64,000 bases of DNA. It comes from Kluyvera georgiana ATCC 51603 (lineage in GTDB: Bacteria; Pseudomonadota; Gammaproteobacteria; Enterobacterales; Enterobacteriaceae). Below, one piece after another: positions 7,585-18,382 of this stretch (positions within the stretch are counted from its first letter, which is position 1; every line of letters starts with the position of its first letter). The translations under genes were made by a program, and so were the position numbers. A model generated the notes under the pieces. The model did not search any database. It saw nothing but the letters and a program-made list of their open reading frames with translations, and was not told where the DNA came from. The stretch spans positions 1-64,000 of the forward strand of contig NZ_LXEU01000085.1 in NCBI RefSeq assembly GCF_001654985.1, written 5' to 3'.

Positions 7585-10017
7585 TTACAGCGTATGCTCA
7601 GTACGCGCAATAATATCGTCCTGCGCATCCGGCGACAGCGCGGTAAAGAACGCTGAATACCCCGCCACGCGCACCACCAAATCACGGTACTGATCCGGAT
7701 GTTTTTTCGCTTCCAGCAGCGTTTCGCGCGACACGATGTTGTACTGAATATGCCAGCCTTTGTGCACTTCGAAGAAGGTACGCAGCAGCGCCATCAGCTT
7801 TTGCTTGTCGCTTTCGTTTTCCAGCGTCGCCGGGTTCAGCTTCTGGTTCAGCAGCACGCCGCCGAGAATCGCCGAGGTCGGCAGCTTCCCGACGGAGCTA
7901 ATCACCGCCGTTGGCCCCAGGTGGTCGGTGCCGGAAGCCGGGCTGGCGCCTTCAGCAAGCGGGGTTTTCGCTTTACGGCCGTCCGGGGTTGCCATGGTCT
8001 GCGCGCCAAACGGTACGTTCGCTGAAATGGAAGACGTACCCGCGTAATAGTTGCCGCCGATCGGGCCGCGACCGTAACGTGGGTTGTGATACTGCTTCAG
8101 TTCGTCGATATAGGTCTGATAGGCGCGGGCCAACAGGGCGTCGACGCTGTCATCATCGTTGCCGTACTTCGGCGCGCCGTTAATCAAACGCTGACGTAGC
8201 TGCTCGTGGGTCAGTCCTTCGTAGTCTTCCGCCAGCGCTTTTGCCAGCTCCTGCTGACCAATCAGCCCCTGATCGAAGACCAGTTTTTTCACTGCCGCCA
8301 GGCTGTTGCCGAGGTTGGCGATCCCCACCTGCAGGCCGGAAACCCAGTCGTACTTTGCGCCGCCCTGTTTAATGCTTTTTGCCCGCTCAATGCAGTCGTC
8401 AACCAGCGCCGAGCACAGAATATCGTGCACGTTCTCTTCCAGCATGGTGTCGACCACGTATTCAATCTCAATGGATTTACGGGTGTAGTAACGAATCTGG
8501 CTATCCCAGTCGGCCAGCATCTGCTCGAAGTTGGCGAAGTTACCCTGCGACAGCGCGTGTTCCTGCGGCAGGAAGACCTGGCCGCTGGTGGCATCGCGAC
8601 CGCCTTCCATCGCGGCCAGCATCACGCGGGCAAAGTTGATAAAGCTCATCCCGGTGCAGCGGTAGCCCCATTTACCGCCAACGGCGGTTTCAATACAGCC
8701 GATGGCGGCATAATCATAGGCATCCTGAGGTTCAACGCCCAGTTTGATAAATTCTGGAATCACGATCTCATCGTTGTTGAATGCCGGCATGCCAAAGCCG
8801 CAGCGAATGACCTGCACGCAGGCGTCGAGGAAGTCGTTGCTCATCCCGGCGTGATAGCGCACGCTCAGGTTTGGCTGCGTGGAACGCAGGCGGCCGCAGG
8901 ATTCGAGAATCGCGTAAGAGAGCGGGTTGACCGCGTCCTGCGCTTCGCCGTTGACCAGCTTCTGTCCGCCGATGGTGACGTTCTGATACAGCGGGCTACC
9001 GGCGGAAGCTTTGGAGTGCGAGCCGGAGCGAATTTTGTTCACTTCCAGCAGCTTCAGCCAGCAGCTGTGCAGCAGTTCGATAGCGTGTTCGCGATCCAAC
9101 GACTGCTCCAGCTCAACGTCGCGGCGGTAGTACGGATAGAGATACTGGTCCATACGGGCGAACGACACCGAGTGACCGTTGGACTCAATTTGCAGAATCA
9201 GCTGGATGAAGTAGCACAGCTGCAGCGCCTGCCAGAAGGTTTTTGGCGGCTGGTGGGCAATGACATCGCAGTTTTCGGCGATCGCCAGCAACTCGTCGCG
9301 GCGGTTTTCGCGAGACTCTTCGGCAGCCATTTTGCGCGCCAGCTCGGCGAAACGTTCAATGTGCAGGCCCACGGCTTCCAGCACAATATCAATGGCTTTC
9401 AGGAACTGCTCACCGTGCAGGTCTTCCAGTACGGTCAGGTTGATGCGGGTACGACGCTCGGCGACTTTGGCGCGCATGCCGTCGAGGCCTTTTTCCAGCA
9501 GCAGCGGGTAGTTCACGGCCAGGTGGGCGTCGCCGGAGGTCATATTACCTTCGGCTTTAATAATGCCGGTGGCCAGCAGCGCTTTCTGTTCATCGGTAAA
9601 CATGCCGTAGCAGCGGTCTTGTACGGTCTGGCCACGCCACCATGGGCACACTTCGTGCAGCACGCGCTTGTTCTCTTCGCTCACCGCAAAACCGGCGCCG
9701 GGGCGGTCGGCCAGGTCATCGATCTCTTTTTCAATCCAGCTGACGGTATATTCCGGGAAAATAGGCGCGGCGCGCACTTCACTGGCCTGGTTGCCGATAA
9801 TCAGCTCGTCGTGCTTGATCCAGATAGTGCGTTCTGCGAGGTGATGGGCCAGCGCCAGCGCGCGGCGTACCGGAATCGGCTTGTCGAGATGCTGCTGATA
9901 GGCTTCGGTATAGTGGCGTGCGCGTTCGGTACATACCGGTGGCTTAACGATATGCACCAGCGCGGTTTTGTGAGCTTTGATGCGGTCGGTCAGTTTGTCG
10001 AGAGTCAGAGTGGTCAT
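7585..10017 (-). CDS. pflF: PflF/YbiW glycyl radical enzyme
   Basis: 810 residues, the same length as E. coli YbiW. It belongs to the pyruvate formate-lyase/glycerol dehydratase family. The active-site cysteine is in GCIETAVGG, and the C-terminal glycyl radical loop is RVAGYSAFF about 25 residues from the end. The GCxE motif followed by the glycerol-dehydratase-like body makes a dehydratase or C-C lyase acting anaerobically likely; the true substrate is unknown. It lies 4 bases after its activase gene pflE and forms one operon with it, headed by an FNR-like site and a palindrome. Confidence 0.93.
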   Translation of the reverse strand: MTTLTLDKLTDRIKAHKTALVHIVKPPVCTERARHYTEAYQQHLDKPIPVRRALALAHHLAERTIWIKHDELIIGNQASEVRAAPIFPEYTVSWIEKEIDDLADRPGAGFAVSEENKRVLHEVCPWWRGQTVQDRCYGMFTDEQKALLATGIIKAEGNMTSGDAHLAVNYPLLLEKGLDGMRAKVAERRTRINLTVLEDLHGEQFLKAIDIVLEAVGLHIERFAELARKMAAEESRENRRDELLAIAENCDVIAHQPPKTFWQALQLCYFIQLILQIESNGHSVSFARMDQYLYPYYRRDVELEQSLDREHAIELLHSCWLKLLEVNKIRSGSHSKASAGSPLYQNVTIGGQKLVNGEAQDAVNPLSYAILESCGRLRSTQPNLSVRYHAGMSNDFLDACVQVIRCGFGMPAFNNDEIVIPEFIKLGVEPQDAYDYAAIGCIETAVGGKWGYRCTGMSFINFARVMLAAMEGGRDATSGQVFLPQEHALSQGNFANFEQMLADWDSQIRYYTRKSIEIEYVVDTMLEENVHDILCSALVDDCIERAKSIKQGGAKYDWVSGLQVGIANLGNSLAAVKKLVFDQGLIGQQELAKALAEDYEGLTHEQLRQRLINGAPKYGNDDDSVDALLARAYQTYIDELKQYHNPRYGRGPIGGNYYAGTSSISANVPFGAQTMATPDGRKAKTPLAEGASPASGTDHLGPTAVISSVGKLPTSAILGGVLLNQKLNPATLENESDKQKLMALLRTFFEVHKGWHIQYNIVSRETLLEAKKHPDQYRDLVVRVAGYSAFFTALSPDAQDDIIARTEHTL

Positions 10018-10021
10018 CGTT

Positions 10022-10924
10022 TTATCCTCGTAATGTCGCCGTTAACCCTTTTTCGCGGGCGTACTGCTGGGCAAAATCCAGCAGCGCCGGGTCGTTCAGC
10101 GGCTTGTCGGGTGCAAAGTAGGGAAGGCCGAGCAGGGTATATTTGTTGATACCCAACGTGTGGTACGGCAAAAAATGAATGTCGCGCACGCCCGGCATCT
10201 CGTCGGCGGCAAAATCAGCAATCGCTTTGATGGAGTCTTCATCGGCATTAAAGCCCTGAATCAGCGGTACGCGTAGGGTTACCTGTTTTCCGGCGGCTGC
10301 AAGGCGTTTCAGGTTATCGAGCACGCGTTTGGCCGAACCGTCGGTCCACTGCTTGAAGCGTGCTTCGTCTACGTGCTTCAGGTCAGCGAGGAACAGGTCG
10401 ATATAGGGCAGTGCGGGCTCCAGGTAGCGCCATGGCACGTGCAGGCAGGTTTCTACCGCCGTGTGGATGCCCTGTTCATGGGCGCTTTTCAACAGTTCCA
10501 GCGCCAGTTCCGGGTTCATAAACGGTTCGCCGCCGGAGAGCGTCATACCGCCGCCGCTGCGATCGTAAAACGGTTTATCGCGCAGCACGGTGGCCATAAT
10601 TTCTTCGGCGCTTTTCTCTTCGCCGCAGACGGTCAGCGCCTGCGTCGGGCAGCAGTTGGTCAGTGTGGCAAGGTGGGCGTTATCCAGCTTTTCCCGATGG
10701 ATAACCAGCCCGTTAAGCGCACGTTCAATGACCGACGGTGCAGCTTTCTGGCACAGGTCGCAGCCGTCCAGGCACAGACGCGGGTCGAACAGCAAATCCT
10801 GCTCGCGGGAGCGGCTTTCGGGGTTCTGGCACCAGCGACAGCCGAGCGAACAGCCTTTCAGGAAAACCACGGTACGGATACCGGGGCCATCGTGGGTGGA
10901 ATAGCGCTGAATGTTGAAAATCAT
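10022..10924 (-). CDS. pflE: PflE/YbiY glycyl radical enzyme activase (radical SAM)
   Basis: Radical SAM enzyme of 300 residues that would generate the glycyl radical on the product of the adjacent pflF. The CX3CX2C cluster motif is in [13 protein letters not shown] at about residue 25-35. A short cysteine-rich insert follows (CLDGCDLC, then a distal CC), consistent with at least one auxiliary iron-sulfur cluster as in the glycerol-dehydratase-type activases. First gene of the operon; the gap to pflF is four bases. Confidence 0.93.
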   Translation of the reverse strand: MIFNIQRYSTHDGPGIRTVVFLKGCSLGCRWCQNPESRSREQDLLFDPRLCLDGCDLCQKAAPSVIERALNGLVIHREKLDNAHLATLTNCCPTQALTVCGEEKSAEEIMATVLRDKPFYDRSGGGMTLSGGEPFMNPELALELLKSAHEQGIHTAVETCLHVPWRYLEPALPYIDLFLADLKHVDEARFKQWTDGSAKRVLDNLKRLAAAGKQVTLRVPLIQGFNADEDSIKAIADFAADEMPGVRDIHFLPYHTLGINKYTLLGLPYFAPDKPLNDPALLDFAQQYAREKGLTATLRG

Positions 10925-10959
10925 ATGCTGTCCTCATCTTTCGTATAAAGATTAAAATG

Positions 10960-10973
10960 CTTTCGAATGAAAG
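10960..10973. promoter_or_regulatory. Palindrome CTTTC-N4-GAAAG upstream of pflE
   Basis: CTTTCGAATGAAAG is the exact reverse complement of the site at 6356-6369. A related shorter palindrome, CTTTCGTATAAAG, lies at 10938-10950, between this site and the pflE start. The pair looks like a tandem operator. Confidence 0.5.
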
Positions 10974-10978
10974 TTATC

Positions 10979-10992
10979 TTGACATGAATCAA
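10979..10992. promoter_or_regulatory. FNR-like site upstream of pflEF
   Basis: TTGACATGAATCAA matches the FNR consensus TTGAT-N4-ATCAA in nine of ten defined positions. It lies about 55 bases upstream of the pflE start, a sensible place for anaerobic activation of an oxygen-sensitive glycyl radical system. The call rests on the consensus match only. Confidence 0.55.
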
Positions 10993-11057
10993 CTTAAGAA
11001 GAGGTTTTGCTGTGGTAATGTTATTCCATGCTCAATATCACGGTTTAAGGACACATC

Positions 11058-11720
11058 ATGGAACTCTATCTCGACACCTCTGACGTCGCCGCAGTGAAGA
11101 AACTGGCGCGCGTTTTCCCGCTGGCGGGCGTGACCACAAACCCAAGCATCGTGGCGGCAGGTAAGACGCCGTTGGACGCGCTGCTGCCGGAACTGCTGGA
11201 CGCGATGGGCGGTAAAGGCCGTCTGTTTGCCCAGGTGATGGCGACAACCGCCGACGGCATGGTGGCGGACGCGCGCAAGCTGCGGGCGATTATTCCGGAT
11301 CTGGTCGTTAAAGTGCCGGTGACGGCGGAAGGTCTGGCGGCGATTAAGCTGCTGAAAGCGGAAGGGATCCCGACGCTGGGTACCGCCGTTTACGGCGCAG
11401 CGCAGGGGCTGCTGTCGGCGCTGGCGGGGGCTGAATATGTCGCGCCTTACGTTAACCGCGTCGATGCGCAGGGGGGAAATGGTATTCAGACGGTGTGTGA
11501 ATTACAGGATCTGCTGACTCTGCATGCGCCACAGTCGAAGGTGCTGGCCGCGAGCTTTAAAACGCCGCGTCAGGCGCTGGACTGCCTGCTGGCGGGCTGC
11601 CAGTCGATTACCCTGCCGCTGGACGTTGCGCAGCAGCTGATCAGCTACCCGGCGGTAGATGCCGCAGTGGCGAAGTTTGAGCAGGACTGGCAAACGGCGT
11701 TTGGCCGCACGTCGCTGTAA
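11058..11720 (+). CDS. fsaA: Fructose-6-phosphate aldolase FsaA
   Basis: Class I aldolase of the transaldolase family, 220 residues, that splits fructose 6-phosphate into dihydroxyacetone and glyceraldehyde 3-phosphate. The Schiff-base lysine is Lys85 in [10 protein letters not shown], and the N-terminal LDTSD and TTNPS motifs are typical. The ATG follows AAGGACACATC. It is divergent from pflEF, as in E. coli. Dihydroxyacetone chemistry near a glycyl radical dehydratase-like enzyme hints at polyol metabolism, but no direct link is shown. Confidence 0.95.
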   Translation: MELYLDTSDVAAVKKLARVFPLAGVTTNPSIVAAGKTPLDALLPELLDAMGGKGRLFAQVMATTADGMVADARKLRAIIPDLVVKVPVTAEGLAAIKLLKAEGIPTLGTAVYGAAQGLLSALAGAEYVAPYVNRVDAQGGNGIQTVCELQDLLTLHAPQSKVLAASFKTPRQALDCLLAGCQSITLPLDVAQQLISYPAVDAAVAKFEQDWQTAFGRTSL

Positions 11721-11737
11721 TACTTTCTCTATTGGCA

Positions 11738-11783
11738 CGATCGGTTCCCTCTCCCCACCGGGGAGAGGGTTAGGGTGAGGGGG
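11738..11783. repeat. Second copy of the GGGAGAGGG extragenic repeat
   Basis: The 46-base unit starting CGATCGGTTCCCTCTCCCC and ending GGGAGAGGGTTAGGGTGAGG matches 7527-7572 except in the hairpin loop (ACCG here, TGAG there). It fills the gap between the convergent fsaA and moeB genes and ends at the moeB stop codon, where its hairpin could terminate both. Confidence 0.75.
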
Positions 11784-12545
11784 TTACGCCGAAGCCTCCC
11801 CGCACACCTCGCACGTCGGGCTACGCATCAGCTTCATCTCTCTGAACTGGCAGCGCATCGCATCATACATCACGATTTTGCCCGCCGCTGGCGTACCGTA
11901 ATGGGCCAGCACCTTAATCGCTTCCATCGCCTGCATCGCGCCAATCACGCCCACTAGCGGCGCCATCACGCCCGCTTCCACGCAGGTGAGCGCATTCTCG
12001 CCGAACAGACGGCTCAGGCAGCGGTAGCACGGCTCGCCTTCCTGATACGTAAACACCGAAATTTGCCCTTCCATGCGAATCGCCGCGCCGGAAACCAGCG
12101 GGACTTTATGCCGGAAACAGCCTGCATTCAGCTGGTTACGAATAGCGACGTTATCGGTACAGTCGAGCACCAAATCCTGTTCCGCAATCAGCGCCCACAG
12201 CGCCGCTTCTTCCAGCAGTGCGTTGTGGGTCGCCAGCGTGACGTGTGGGTTAATGCGCGCCAGCGCGTCGCGGGCGGAGTCGACTTTCGGCTGACCGATA
12301 GTGGCGTCGCTATGCAGCGTCTGGCGTTGCAGGTTGGAAAGCGCCACGGTGTCGAAATCGAGCAGGGTGAGTTGGCCAATTCCCGCGGCGGCCAGATACT
12401 GCGCCGCCGCACAGCCCAGCCCACCCAGGCCGACAACCAGCACGCGCGACGTCTTTAACTGCTCCTGGCCGTCAAAATCAAAATCCCGCAGGATGATTTG
12501 CCGGTTGTAGCGCAGCATCTCGGCATCGCTGAGTTCGGCGGCCAT
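11784..12545 (-). CDS. moeB: MoeB, molybdopterin-synthase adenylyltransferase
   Basis: E1-like enzyme that adenylates the C-terminal glycine of MoaD for sulfur transfer in molybdopterin synthesis. About 253 residues. The nucleotide loop is GLGGLG, the DCTDN segment holds the Mg/ATP aspartate, and the structural zinc ligands are CYRC and the C-terminal CEVC. The ATG at 12545 overlaps the moeA stop as ATGA and has GGGAGG upstream, which decides it over the GTG at 12548. It is translationally coupled to moeA. Confidence 0.95.
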   Translation of the reverse strand: MAAELSDAEMLRYNRQIILRDFDFDGQEQLKTSRVLVVGLGGLGCAAAQYLAAAGIGQLTLLDFDTVALSNLQRQTLHSDATIGQPKVDSARDALARINPHVTLATHNALLEEAALWALIAEQDLVLDCTDNVAIRNQLNAGCFRHKVPLVSGAAIRMEGQISVFTYQEGEPCYRCLSRLFGENALTCVEAGVMAPLVGVIGAMQAMEAIKVLAHYGTPAAGKIVMYDAMRCQFREMKLMRSPTCEVCGEASA

Positions 12546-13780
12546 CACAGGCCTCCCAGCAGATGGTTAAAGGGTTCAACCTCTACGCATTCACCGGCTT
12601 CGACGTTGCCGCGCTCACGCTCCAGCACGATAAAGCAATTGCCCTGGCTGAATGAGCTAAAAATGTGCGAGCCCTGATGGCCGGTCGTGGACACGGTAAG
12701 GTCGCCGTTGGCGTCGCGGGTCAGCAGGCCGCGCTGGAAGTCGAGACGACCCGGGGATTTTTTCAGCCGATCGGTGGTACGCACGCGCAGGCGCGGAGCC
12801 TGCGTGGCGTTGCTGCCCGCACTCAGTTTGGCCAGCAACGGCTGCACTAACTGATAGAAGGTCAGCGCCGCGGAGACCGGGTTACCCGGCAGACCGCAGA
12901 ACCAGCTGTGGCTTAGCTTACCGAAAGCAAACGGCTTGCCCGGTTTGATGGCGAGCTTCCAGAAGCTGATTTCACCCAGCTCGTCGAGAATCGTTTTGGT
13001 GTAGTCCGCCTCGCCAACGGAAACGCCGCCGGAGCTGATAACGACATCAGCCTGCTGGTCGGCCTGAATAAAGGTCTGGCGCAGCTGTTCCGGGTCATCG
13101 CGGATAATCCCGAGGTTAATTACCTCACAGCCCAACTGTTCGAGCATCAGATGCACCGCCAGACGGTTGGTGTCGTAGATTTGCCCATCGCCCAGCGGCT
13201 GGCCCGGTAGCTGGAGTTCGTCACCGGTGGAGAACAGCGCGACGCGTACTTTTCGCACCACGTCCACTTCGGCAATGCCGAGAGAAGCCAGCACCGGCAG
13301 CTCGGCGACGGTGAGGCGGGTACCCGCCGGGAAAACCACCGCGCCGTTGGCGATGTCTTCGCCGCGACGGCGAATATTCTGCCCCGGCTTCACAGCTGCG
13401 GTGAAACGGATACCGGCGTCGGTCTGCTCGGTCTCTTCCTGCATCACGACCGCTTCACAGCCTGCGGGAATTGGCGCACCGGTCATGATGCGCACGCAGC
13501 TTCCGGCAGGCCATTCACCGTGGAACGGCTGCCCGGCAAAGGCTTTACCCGCGACCGTCAGCGGCGTTTGCGCCGCGAGGTCGGCCAGACGCACCGCGTA
13601 GCCATCCATCGCCGAGTTATCAAAACCCGGAACGTCCAATGGGGAGACGACATCGCCTGCGGTGATACGGCCGAAAGCCTGTAACAGCGGCACCGACTCG
13701 CTTTCACGAAGCGGGCTAATTTGCTCAAGCATCTGGGCGAGCGCGGTATCAAGCGGGATCAGTCCGGCGGTAAAATCCAT
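12545..13780 (-). CDS. moeA: MoeA, molybdopterin molybdotransferase
   Basis: 411 residues, exactly the E. coli length. It inserts molybdate into adenylylated molybdopterin in the last step of Moco synthesis. The DNSAMDGYA motif near residue 55 and the [11 protein letters not shown] motif of the MogA-like domain are present, as is the LPGNPVSA segment. First gene of the moeAB operon, divergent from iaaA. Confidence 0.96.
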   Translation of the reverse strand: MDFTAGLIPLDTALAQMLEQISPLRESESVPLLQAFGRITAGDVVSPLDVPGFDNSAMDGYAVRLADLAAQTPLTVAGKAFAGQPFHGEWPAGSCVRIMTGAPIPAGCEAVVMQEETEQTDAGIRFTAAVKPGQNIRRRGEDIANGAVVFPAGTRLTVAELPVLASLGIAEVDVVRKVRVALFSTGDELQLPGQPLGDGQIYDTNRLAVHLMLEQLGCEVINLGIIRDDPEQLRQTFIQADQQADVVISSGGVSVGEADYTKTILDELGEISFWKLAIKPGKPFAFGKLSHSWFCGLPGNPVSAALTFYQLVQPLLAKLSAGSNATQAPRLRVRTTDRLKKSPGRLDFQRGLLTRDANGDLTVSTTGHQGSHIFSSFSQGNCFIVLERERGNVEAGECVEVEPFNHLLGGL

Positions 13781-13958
13781 GGGTAAACTCCTGCGGGAAA
13801 CGTTCGAATGCGCACATTATGGCAGAAAACCCCCGCAGACTGTATGCCACCTGTGGTGTACCCTGACATTTCCGGACGCTCTTTCTATATTCAAAATTGA
13901 TATAGGAACAGAGTCACTATAATGATATTTATAAATAAAATGACGTAAGGGATAACGA

Positions 13959-14897
13959 ATGGGTAAGGCAGTCATTGCGATTCATGGCGGAGCAGGGGCA
14001 ATAAGCCGTCAGCAGATGTCAGTGGAAAAAGAGCGCGAATATGTCACCGCGTTGTCCAGCATTGTGGAGCATGCGCAGCAGATGCTGGAATCCGGCGCCA
14101 GCGCGCTGGATACGGTGACCGAAGCGGTTCGTCAGCTGGAGGAGTGCCCGCTGTTTAACGCCGGGATCGGCTCGGTGTTTACCGCTGATGAAACGCATGA
14201 ACTTGACGCCTGCGTGATGGACGGCAATTCGCTGCAGGCGGGCGCCGTCGCTGGGGTAAAGCGCCTGCGTAACCCGGTACTGGCGGCCAGGTTGGTGCTG
14301 GAAAATAGCCCGCACGTGATGTTGATTGGCGAAGGGGCAGAGGCTTTTGCTCAGGCGCAGGGCGTCGAGCTGGTCGAGAATTCGCTGTTCTCCACCGACG
14401 CGCGTTTTCAACAGCTTATTGAGGCGCGCAGCAACGGTGAGTTTATTCTCGACCACGACGCGCCGCTGGATGAACGGCAGAAGATGGGCACCGTCGGCGC
14501 GGTGGCATTAGATCTCGACGGCAATCTTGCCGCGGCGACGTCTACCGGCGGCATGACCAACAAGCTGCCAGGGCGGGTGGGCGATAGCCCACTGGTCGGC
14601 GCGGGATGCTATGCCAACAACGCCAGCGTAGCCGTCTCCTGTACCGGCACCGGCGAGGTGTTTATCCGCACGCTGGCGGCTTACGATATCGCCGCATTAA
14701 TGGAATACGGCAATCTCAGCCTGCTGGAAGCCTGCGAACGCGTAGTGATGGAAAAACTGCCCGCGCTGGGCGGTAGCGGTGGGCTGATTGCCATCGATCG
14801 TGAGGGCAACGTCGTGCTGCCGTTTAACAGTGAAGGGATGTATCGCGCCTGGGCCTATGCCGGGGATACGCCTACGATTGGCATTTATCGCGAATAG
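13959..14897 (+). CDS. iaaA: IaaA, isoaspartyl peptidase / L-asparaginase (Ntn hydrolase)
   Basis: N-terminal nucleophile hydrolase of 312 residues that matures by self-cleavage before the Thr in [11 protein letters not shown], giving alpha and beta chains. The N-terminal AIHGGAGA and the later [16 protein letters not shown] and TGTGE motifs are typical of the plant-type asparaginase family. It removes beta-aspartyl residues from dipeptides. It begins the iaaA-gsiABCD operon, with only 11 bases to gsiA, fitting use of imported peptides as nitrogen and sulfur source. Confidence 0.95.
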   Translation: MGKAVIAIHGGAGAISRQQMSVEKEREYVTALSSIVEHAQQMLESGASALDTVTEAVRQLEECPLFNAGIGSVFTADETHELDACVMDGNSLQAGAVAGVKRLRNPVLAARLVLENSPHVMLIGEGAEAFAQAQGVELVENSLFSTDARFQQLIEARSNGEFILDHDAPLDERQKMGTVGAVALDLDGNLAAATSTGGMTNKLPGRVGDSPLVGAGCYANNASVAVSCTGTGEVFIRTLAAYDIAALMEYGNLSLLEACERVVMEKLPALGGSGGLIAIDREGNVVLPFNSEGMYRAWAYAGDTPTIGIYRE

Positions 14898-14908
14898 AAG
14901 GAGTCACC

Positions 14909-16768
14909 GTGCCGCATTCCGACGAGCTTGATGTCACGCAGGTGCTGAGCATTCAGAACCTGAACGTCGCGTTTCGCCAGGACAAGCAGTCCGTGCGCGC
15001 CGTGCATCAACTCTCTTTTCATCTGAACCGGGGAGAGACGCTGGCGATTGTCGGCGAGTCCGGTTCAGGTAAGTCCGTGACGGCGCTGGCGCTGATGCGG
15101 CTGCTGGAACAGTCCAACAGCCAGATGCAGTGCGAGCAAATGCTGCTGCGGCGGCGCAATCGCGAAGTGATCGAACTGCAGGAACAAACGCCCGCGCAGA
15201 TGCGCAGCGTGCGCGGTGCCGACATCGCGATGATTTTTCAGGAACCGATGACTTCGCTTAACCCGGTGTTTACCATCGGCGAGCAGATTGCCGAGTCCAT
15301 CCGCCTGCATCAGGGGCTGGGCCGCGAAGAGGCGCTGATTGAGGCGAAAAAAACGCTCGATAAAGTGCGCATTCCTGAGGCGCAGACCATGCTGTCTCGC
15401 TACCCGCATCAGCTCTCTGGCGGCATGCGTCAGCGAGTGATGATCGCGATGGCGCTGTCATGTCGCCCGGCGGTGCTGATTGCCGATGAGCCGACGACCG
15501 CGCTGGACGTCACGATTCAGGCGCAAATTCTCCAGCTTATCAACGTGCTGCAACAAGAGATGTCGATGGGGGTGATTTTTATCACCCACGATATGGGCGT
15601 CGTCGCGGAAATCGCCGACCGGGTGCTGGTGATGCATCAGGGGGAGGTGGTGGAGACCGGTAGCGTTGAGGCTATCTTTAACGCGCCGCAGCATCCGTAT
15701 ACCCGTCGTCTGCTGGCGGCGGTTCCCCGGCTGGGGGCGATGCGCGGCAGCGACTATCCGCGCAGTTTCCCTGAACTCAACGCGCCGGAGATTGAGCCTC
15801 AGCAGCAAAAAACGGTGGTGGAGGGCAAGCCGATTCTTCAGGTGCGCAACCTGGTGGCGCGCTTTCCGCTACGCGGCGGCGTGCTTAACCGCGTCACCCG
15901 TGAAGTGCATGCGGTGGAAAATGTCAGCTTTGACCTGTGGGGCGGCGAAACGTTGGCGCTGGTGGGCGAATCTGGCTGTGGCAAATCCACGACCGGGCGT
16001 GCGCTGTTGCGGTTAGTGGAATCGCAGAAGGGCACGATTACCTTCAACGGCGAGCGTATCGATCTGCTCTCCGCTCACCAGCTTCAGCCGCTGCGCCGCG
16101 ATATTCAGATTATCTTCCAGGACCCTTACGCCTCCCTCGATCCGCGCCATACGGTCGGCTTTTCGATTATGGAGCCGCTGCGTGTGCACGGGGTGCTGCA
16201 AGGCGAAGCGCTCCAGAAGCGGGTTGAGTGGCTTTTGCAGCGCGTCGGATTAGAGCCGGAACATGCCTGGCGGTATCCGCACGAGTTTTCCGGCGGCCAG
16301 CGCCAGCGTATCTGTATCGCGCGCGCACTGGCCCTACAGCCGAAGGTGGTGATTGCCGATGAGTCGGTATCGGCGCTCGATGTTTCCATTCGCGCGCAGA
16401 TTATCAACCTGCTGCTGTCGCTGCAGCGGGAGATGGGCATCGCCTTTCTGTTTATTTCCCATGATATGGCGGTGGTGGAGCGCATCAGCCATCGCGTGGC
16501 GGTGATGTACCGCGGGCGGATTGTGGAGATTGGCCCGCGGCGCGCTATTTTTGAGAATCCGCAGCATCCTTATACCCGCAAGCTGCTGGCCGCCGTGCCG
16601 GTGGCCGACCCGACGCACAAACGTCCGCAGCGCGTGCTGCTGTCTGACGAGCTGCCGGGCAATATCTACAGACGGGGCGAAGAGGTAGAACCGATCGGTT
16701 TGCAACAGGTGGCGCCGGGGCACTATGTGGCCCGCGAACCGGCAAGCAGTGCGCTGATAAATCGATAA
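14909..16768 (+). CDS. gsiA: GsiA, glutathione ABC transporter ATPase (double)
   Basis: 619 residues with two complete ABC ATPase domains in one chain. Walker A GESGSGKS and signature LSGGMRQR form the first; Walker A GESGCGKS and signature FSGGQRQR form the second; Walker [11 protein letters not shown] and [10 protein letters not shown] follow. Each half ends in an oligopeptide-type C-terminal extension. It powers glutathione import with GsiBCD. The start is a GTG preceded by AAGGAG. Confidence 0.95.
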   Translation: MPHSDELDVTQVLSIQNLNVAFRQDKQSVRAVHQLSFHLNRGETLAIVGESGSGKSVTALALMRLLEQSNSQMQCEQMLLRRRNREVIELQEQTPAQMRSVRGADIAMIFQEPMTSLNPVFTIGEQIAESIRLHQGLGREEALIEAKKTLDKVRIPEAQTMLSRYPHQLSGGMRQRVMIAMALSCRPAVLIADEPTTALDVTIQAQILQLINVLQQEMSMGVIFITHDMGVVAEIADRVLVMHQGEVVETGSVEAIFNAPQHPYTRRLLAAVPRLGAMRGSDYPRSFPELNAPEIEPQQQKTVVEGKPILQVRNLVARFPLRGGVLNRVTREVHAVENVSFDLWGGETLALVGESGCGKSTTGRALLRLVESQKGTITFNGERIDLLSAHQLQPLRRDIQIIFQDPYASLDPRHTVGFSIMEPLRVHGVLQGEALQKRVEWLLQRVGLEPEHAWRYPHEFSGGQRQRICIARALALQPKVVIADESVSALDVSIRAQIINLLLSLQREMGIAFLFISHDMAVVERISHRVAVMYRGRIVEIGPRRAIFENPQHPYTRKLLAAVPVADPTHKRPQRVLLSDELPGNIYRRGEEVEPIGLQQVAPGHYVAREPASSALINR

Positions 16769-16791
16769 TAAAACGACAGGCAGGGGACAAT

Positions 16792-18330
16792 ATGACACAA
16801 CGCGTTTCACGTAAATGGCTGGTTGCACTGGGGGTGGCTTCAGCGCTGGCCTCCGCTTCCTCGTTCGCGGCAAAAGATGTGGTGGTGGCGGTAGGCTCCA
16901 ACTTCACCACCCTCGACCCGTACGACGCTAACGACACGCTGTCGCAGGCGGTGGCGAAATCCTTCTATCAGGGGCTGTTCGGCCTGGATAAAGAGATGAA
17001 GCTGAAGAACGTGCTGGCGGAAAGCTACACGGTATCGGATGACGGCAAGGTCTATACCGTCAAGCTGCGCCAGGGCGTCAAATTCCAGGACGGCACCGAT
17101 TTCAACGCCGAAGCGGTGAAGGTCAACCTCGATCGCGCCAGCAATCCAGAAAGCCACCTCAAGCGCTATAACCTGTACAAGAACATTGATAAGACCGAAG
17201 TCGTCGACCCGCAGACGGTGAAAATCACCCTCAAGCAGCCGTTCTCGGCGTTTATCAATATTCTCGCCCACCCGGCGACGGCGATGATCTCGCCAGCGGC
17301 GCTGAAAAAATACGGCAACGAGATTGGCTTCCATCCGGTAGGGACCGGGCCGTATCAGCTGGATACCTGGAACCAGACCGACTTCGTGAAGGTCAGCAAG
17401 TTTGCCAATTATTGGCAAAAAGGGCTGCCGAAGCTGGACTCCATTACCTGGCGTCCGGTGGTCGACAACAATACCCGCGCGGCGATGCTGCAAACCGGTG
17501 AAGCGCAGTTTGCTTTCCCGATCCCTTACGAGCAGGCGGCGCTGCTGGCGAAAAACAGCCAGCTTGAGCTGGTGGCCAGCCCGTCAATCATGCAGCGCTA
17601 TATCAGCATGAACGTGACGCAAAAACCGTTCGATAACCCGAAGGTCCGTGAGGCCATCAACTACGCGATTAACCGCCAGGCGCTGGTGAAGGTGGCCTTT
17701 GCGGGTTACGCGGCACCGGCTACCGGCGTCGTGCCGCCGTCGATTGCCTACGCAACGCAGTATCAACCGTGGCCGTACGACCCGGCAAAAGCGCGTGAGC
17801 TGCTGAAAGAGGCGGGTTACCCGAACGGCTTTAGCACCACGCTGTGGTCATCGCACAACCACAGCACCGCGCAGAAGGTGCTGCAATTTACCCAGCAGCA
17901 GCTGGCGCAAATTGGCATTAAAGCGCAGGTCACCGCGATGGACGCCGGGCAGCGTGCGGCGGAAGTGGAAGGCAAGGGGCAGAAAGAGAGCGGCGTGAGA
18001 ATGTTCTACACCGGCTGGTCGGCCTCGACCGGTGAAGCCGACTGGGCGCTGTCGCCGCTGTTTGCCTCCTCAAACTGGCCGCCAACGCAGTTTAACACCG
18101 CGTTCTACGGCAACCCTCAAGTCGATAAAGACCTCAGCGCGGCGCTGCAAACCACCGACAGCAACGAAAAAGCGCGGCTGTATAAGGCGGTTCAGGATAC
18201 TATCTGGAAAGAGTCGCCGTGGGTGCCGCTGGTGGTGGAGAAACTGGTATCAGCGCACAGCAAGTCGTTGACCGGATTCTATATTATGCCGGATACCGGG
18301 TTTAGCTTTGACGACGCGGATTTGAAGTAA
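16792..18330 (+). CDS. gsiB: GsiB, periplasmic glutathione-binding protein
   Basis: 512-residue periplasmic solute-binding protein of family 5 (peptide/nickel type). The Sec signal peptide covers about residues 1-27 (cleavage after SSFA, before AKD). The family 5 motif follows from about residue 70 ([18 protein letters not shown]). It delivers glutathione to GsiCD. A GC-rich hairpin directly after the stop probably protects its mRNA. Confidence 0.95.
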   Translation: MTQRVSRKWLVALGVASALASASSFAAKDVVVAVGSNFTTLDPYDANDTLSQAVAKSFYQGLFGLDKEMKLKNVLAESYTVSDDGKVYTVKLRQGVKFQDGTDFNAEAVKVNLDRASNPESHLKRYNLYKNIDKTEVVDPQTVKITLKQPFSAFINILAHPATAMISPAALKKYGNEIGFHPVGTGPYQLDTWNQTDFVKVSKFANYWQKGLPKLDSITWRPVVDNNTRAAMLQTGEAQFAFPIPYEQAALLAKNSQLELVASPSIMQRYISMNVTQKPFDNPKVREAINYAINRQALVKVAFAGYAAPATGVVPPSIAYATQYQPWPYDPAKARELLKEAGYPNGFSTTLWSSHNHSTAQKVLQFTQQQLAQIGIKAQVTAMDAGQRAAEVEGKGQKESGVRMFYTGWSASTGEADWALSPLFASSNWPPTQFNTAFYGNPQVDKDLSAALQTTDSNEKARLYKAVQDTIWKESPWVPLVVEKLVSAHSKSLTGFYIMPDTGFSFDDADLK

Positions 18331-18338
18331 GCGACGTT

Positions 18339-18363
18339 TCCCTGCCTCATGAAGGGGCAGGGA
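18339..18363 (+). promoter_or_regulatory. Intercistronic hairpin between gsiB and gsiC
   Basis: TCCCTGCC (18339-18346) pairs with GGCAGGGA (18356-18363). There is no U-run after it, so it is more likely an mRNA-stabilising or attenuating stem that lets the binding protein be made in excess over the permeases. Confidence 0.55.
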
Positions 18364-18382
18364 GTCATCGGCAAGGAGAGTC

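Noticed and set aside
8206-10149. 647-codon open frame on the plus strand opposite pflF
   Set aside because: Antisense shadow of a conserved glycyl radical enzyme gene in GC-rich sequence; its translation has no recognisable family, and pflF on the other strand is certain.
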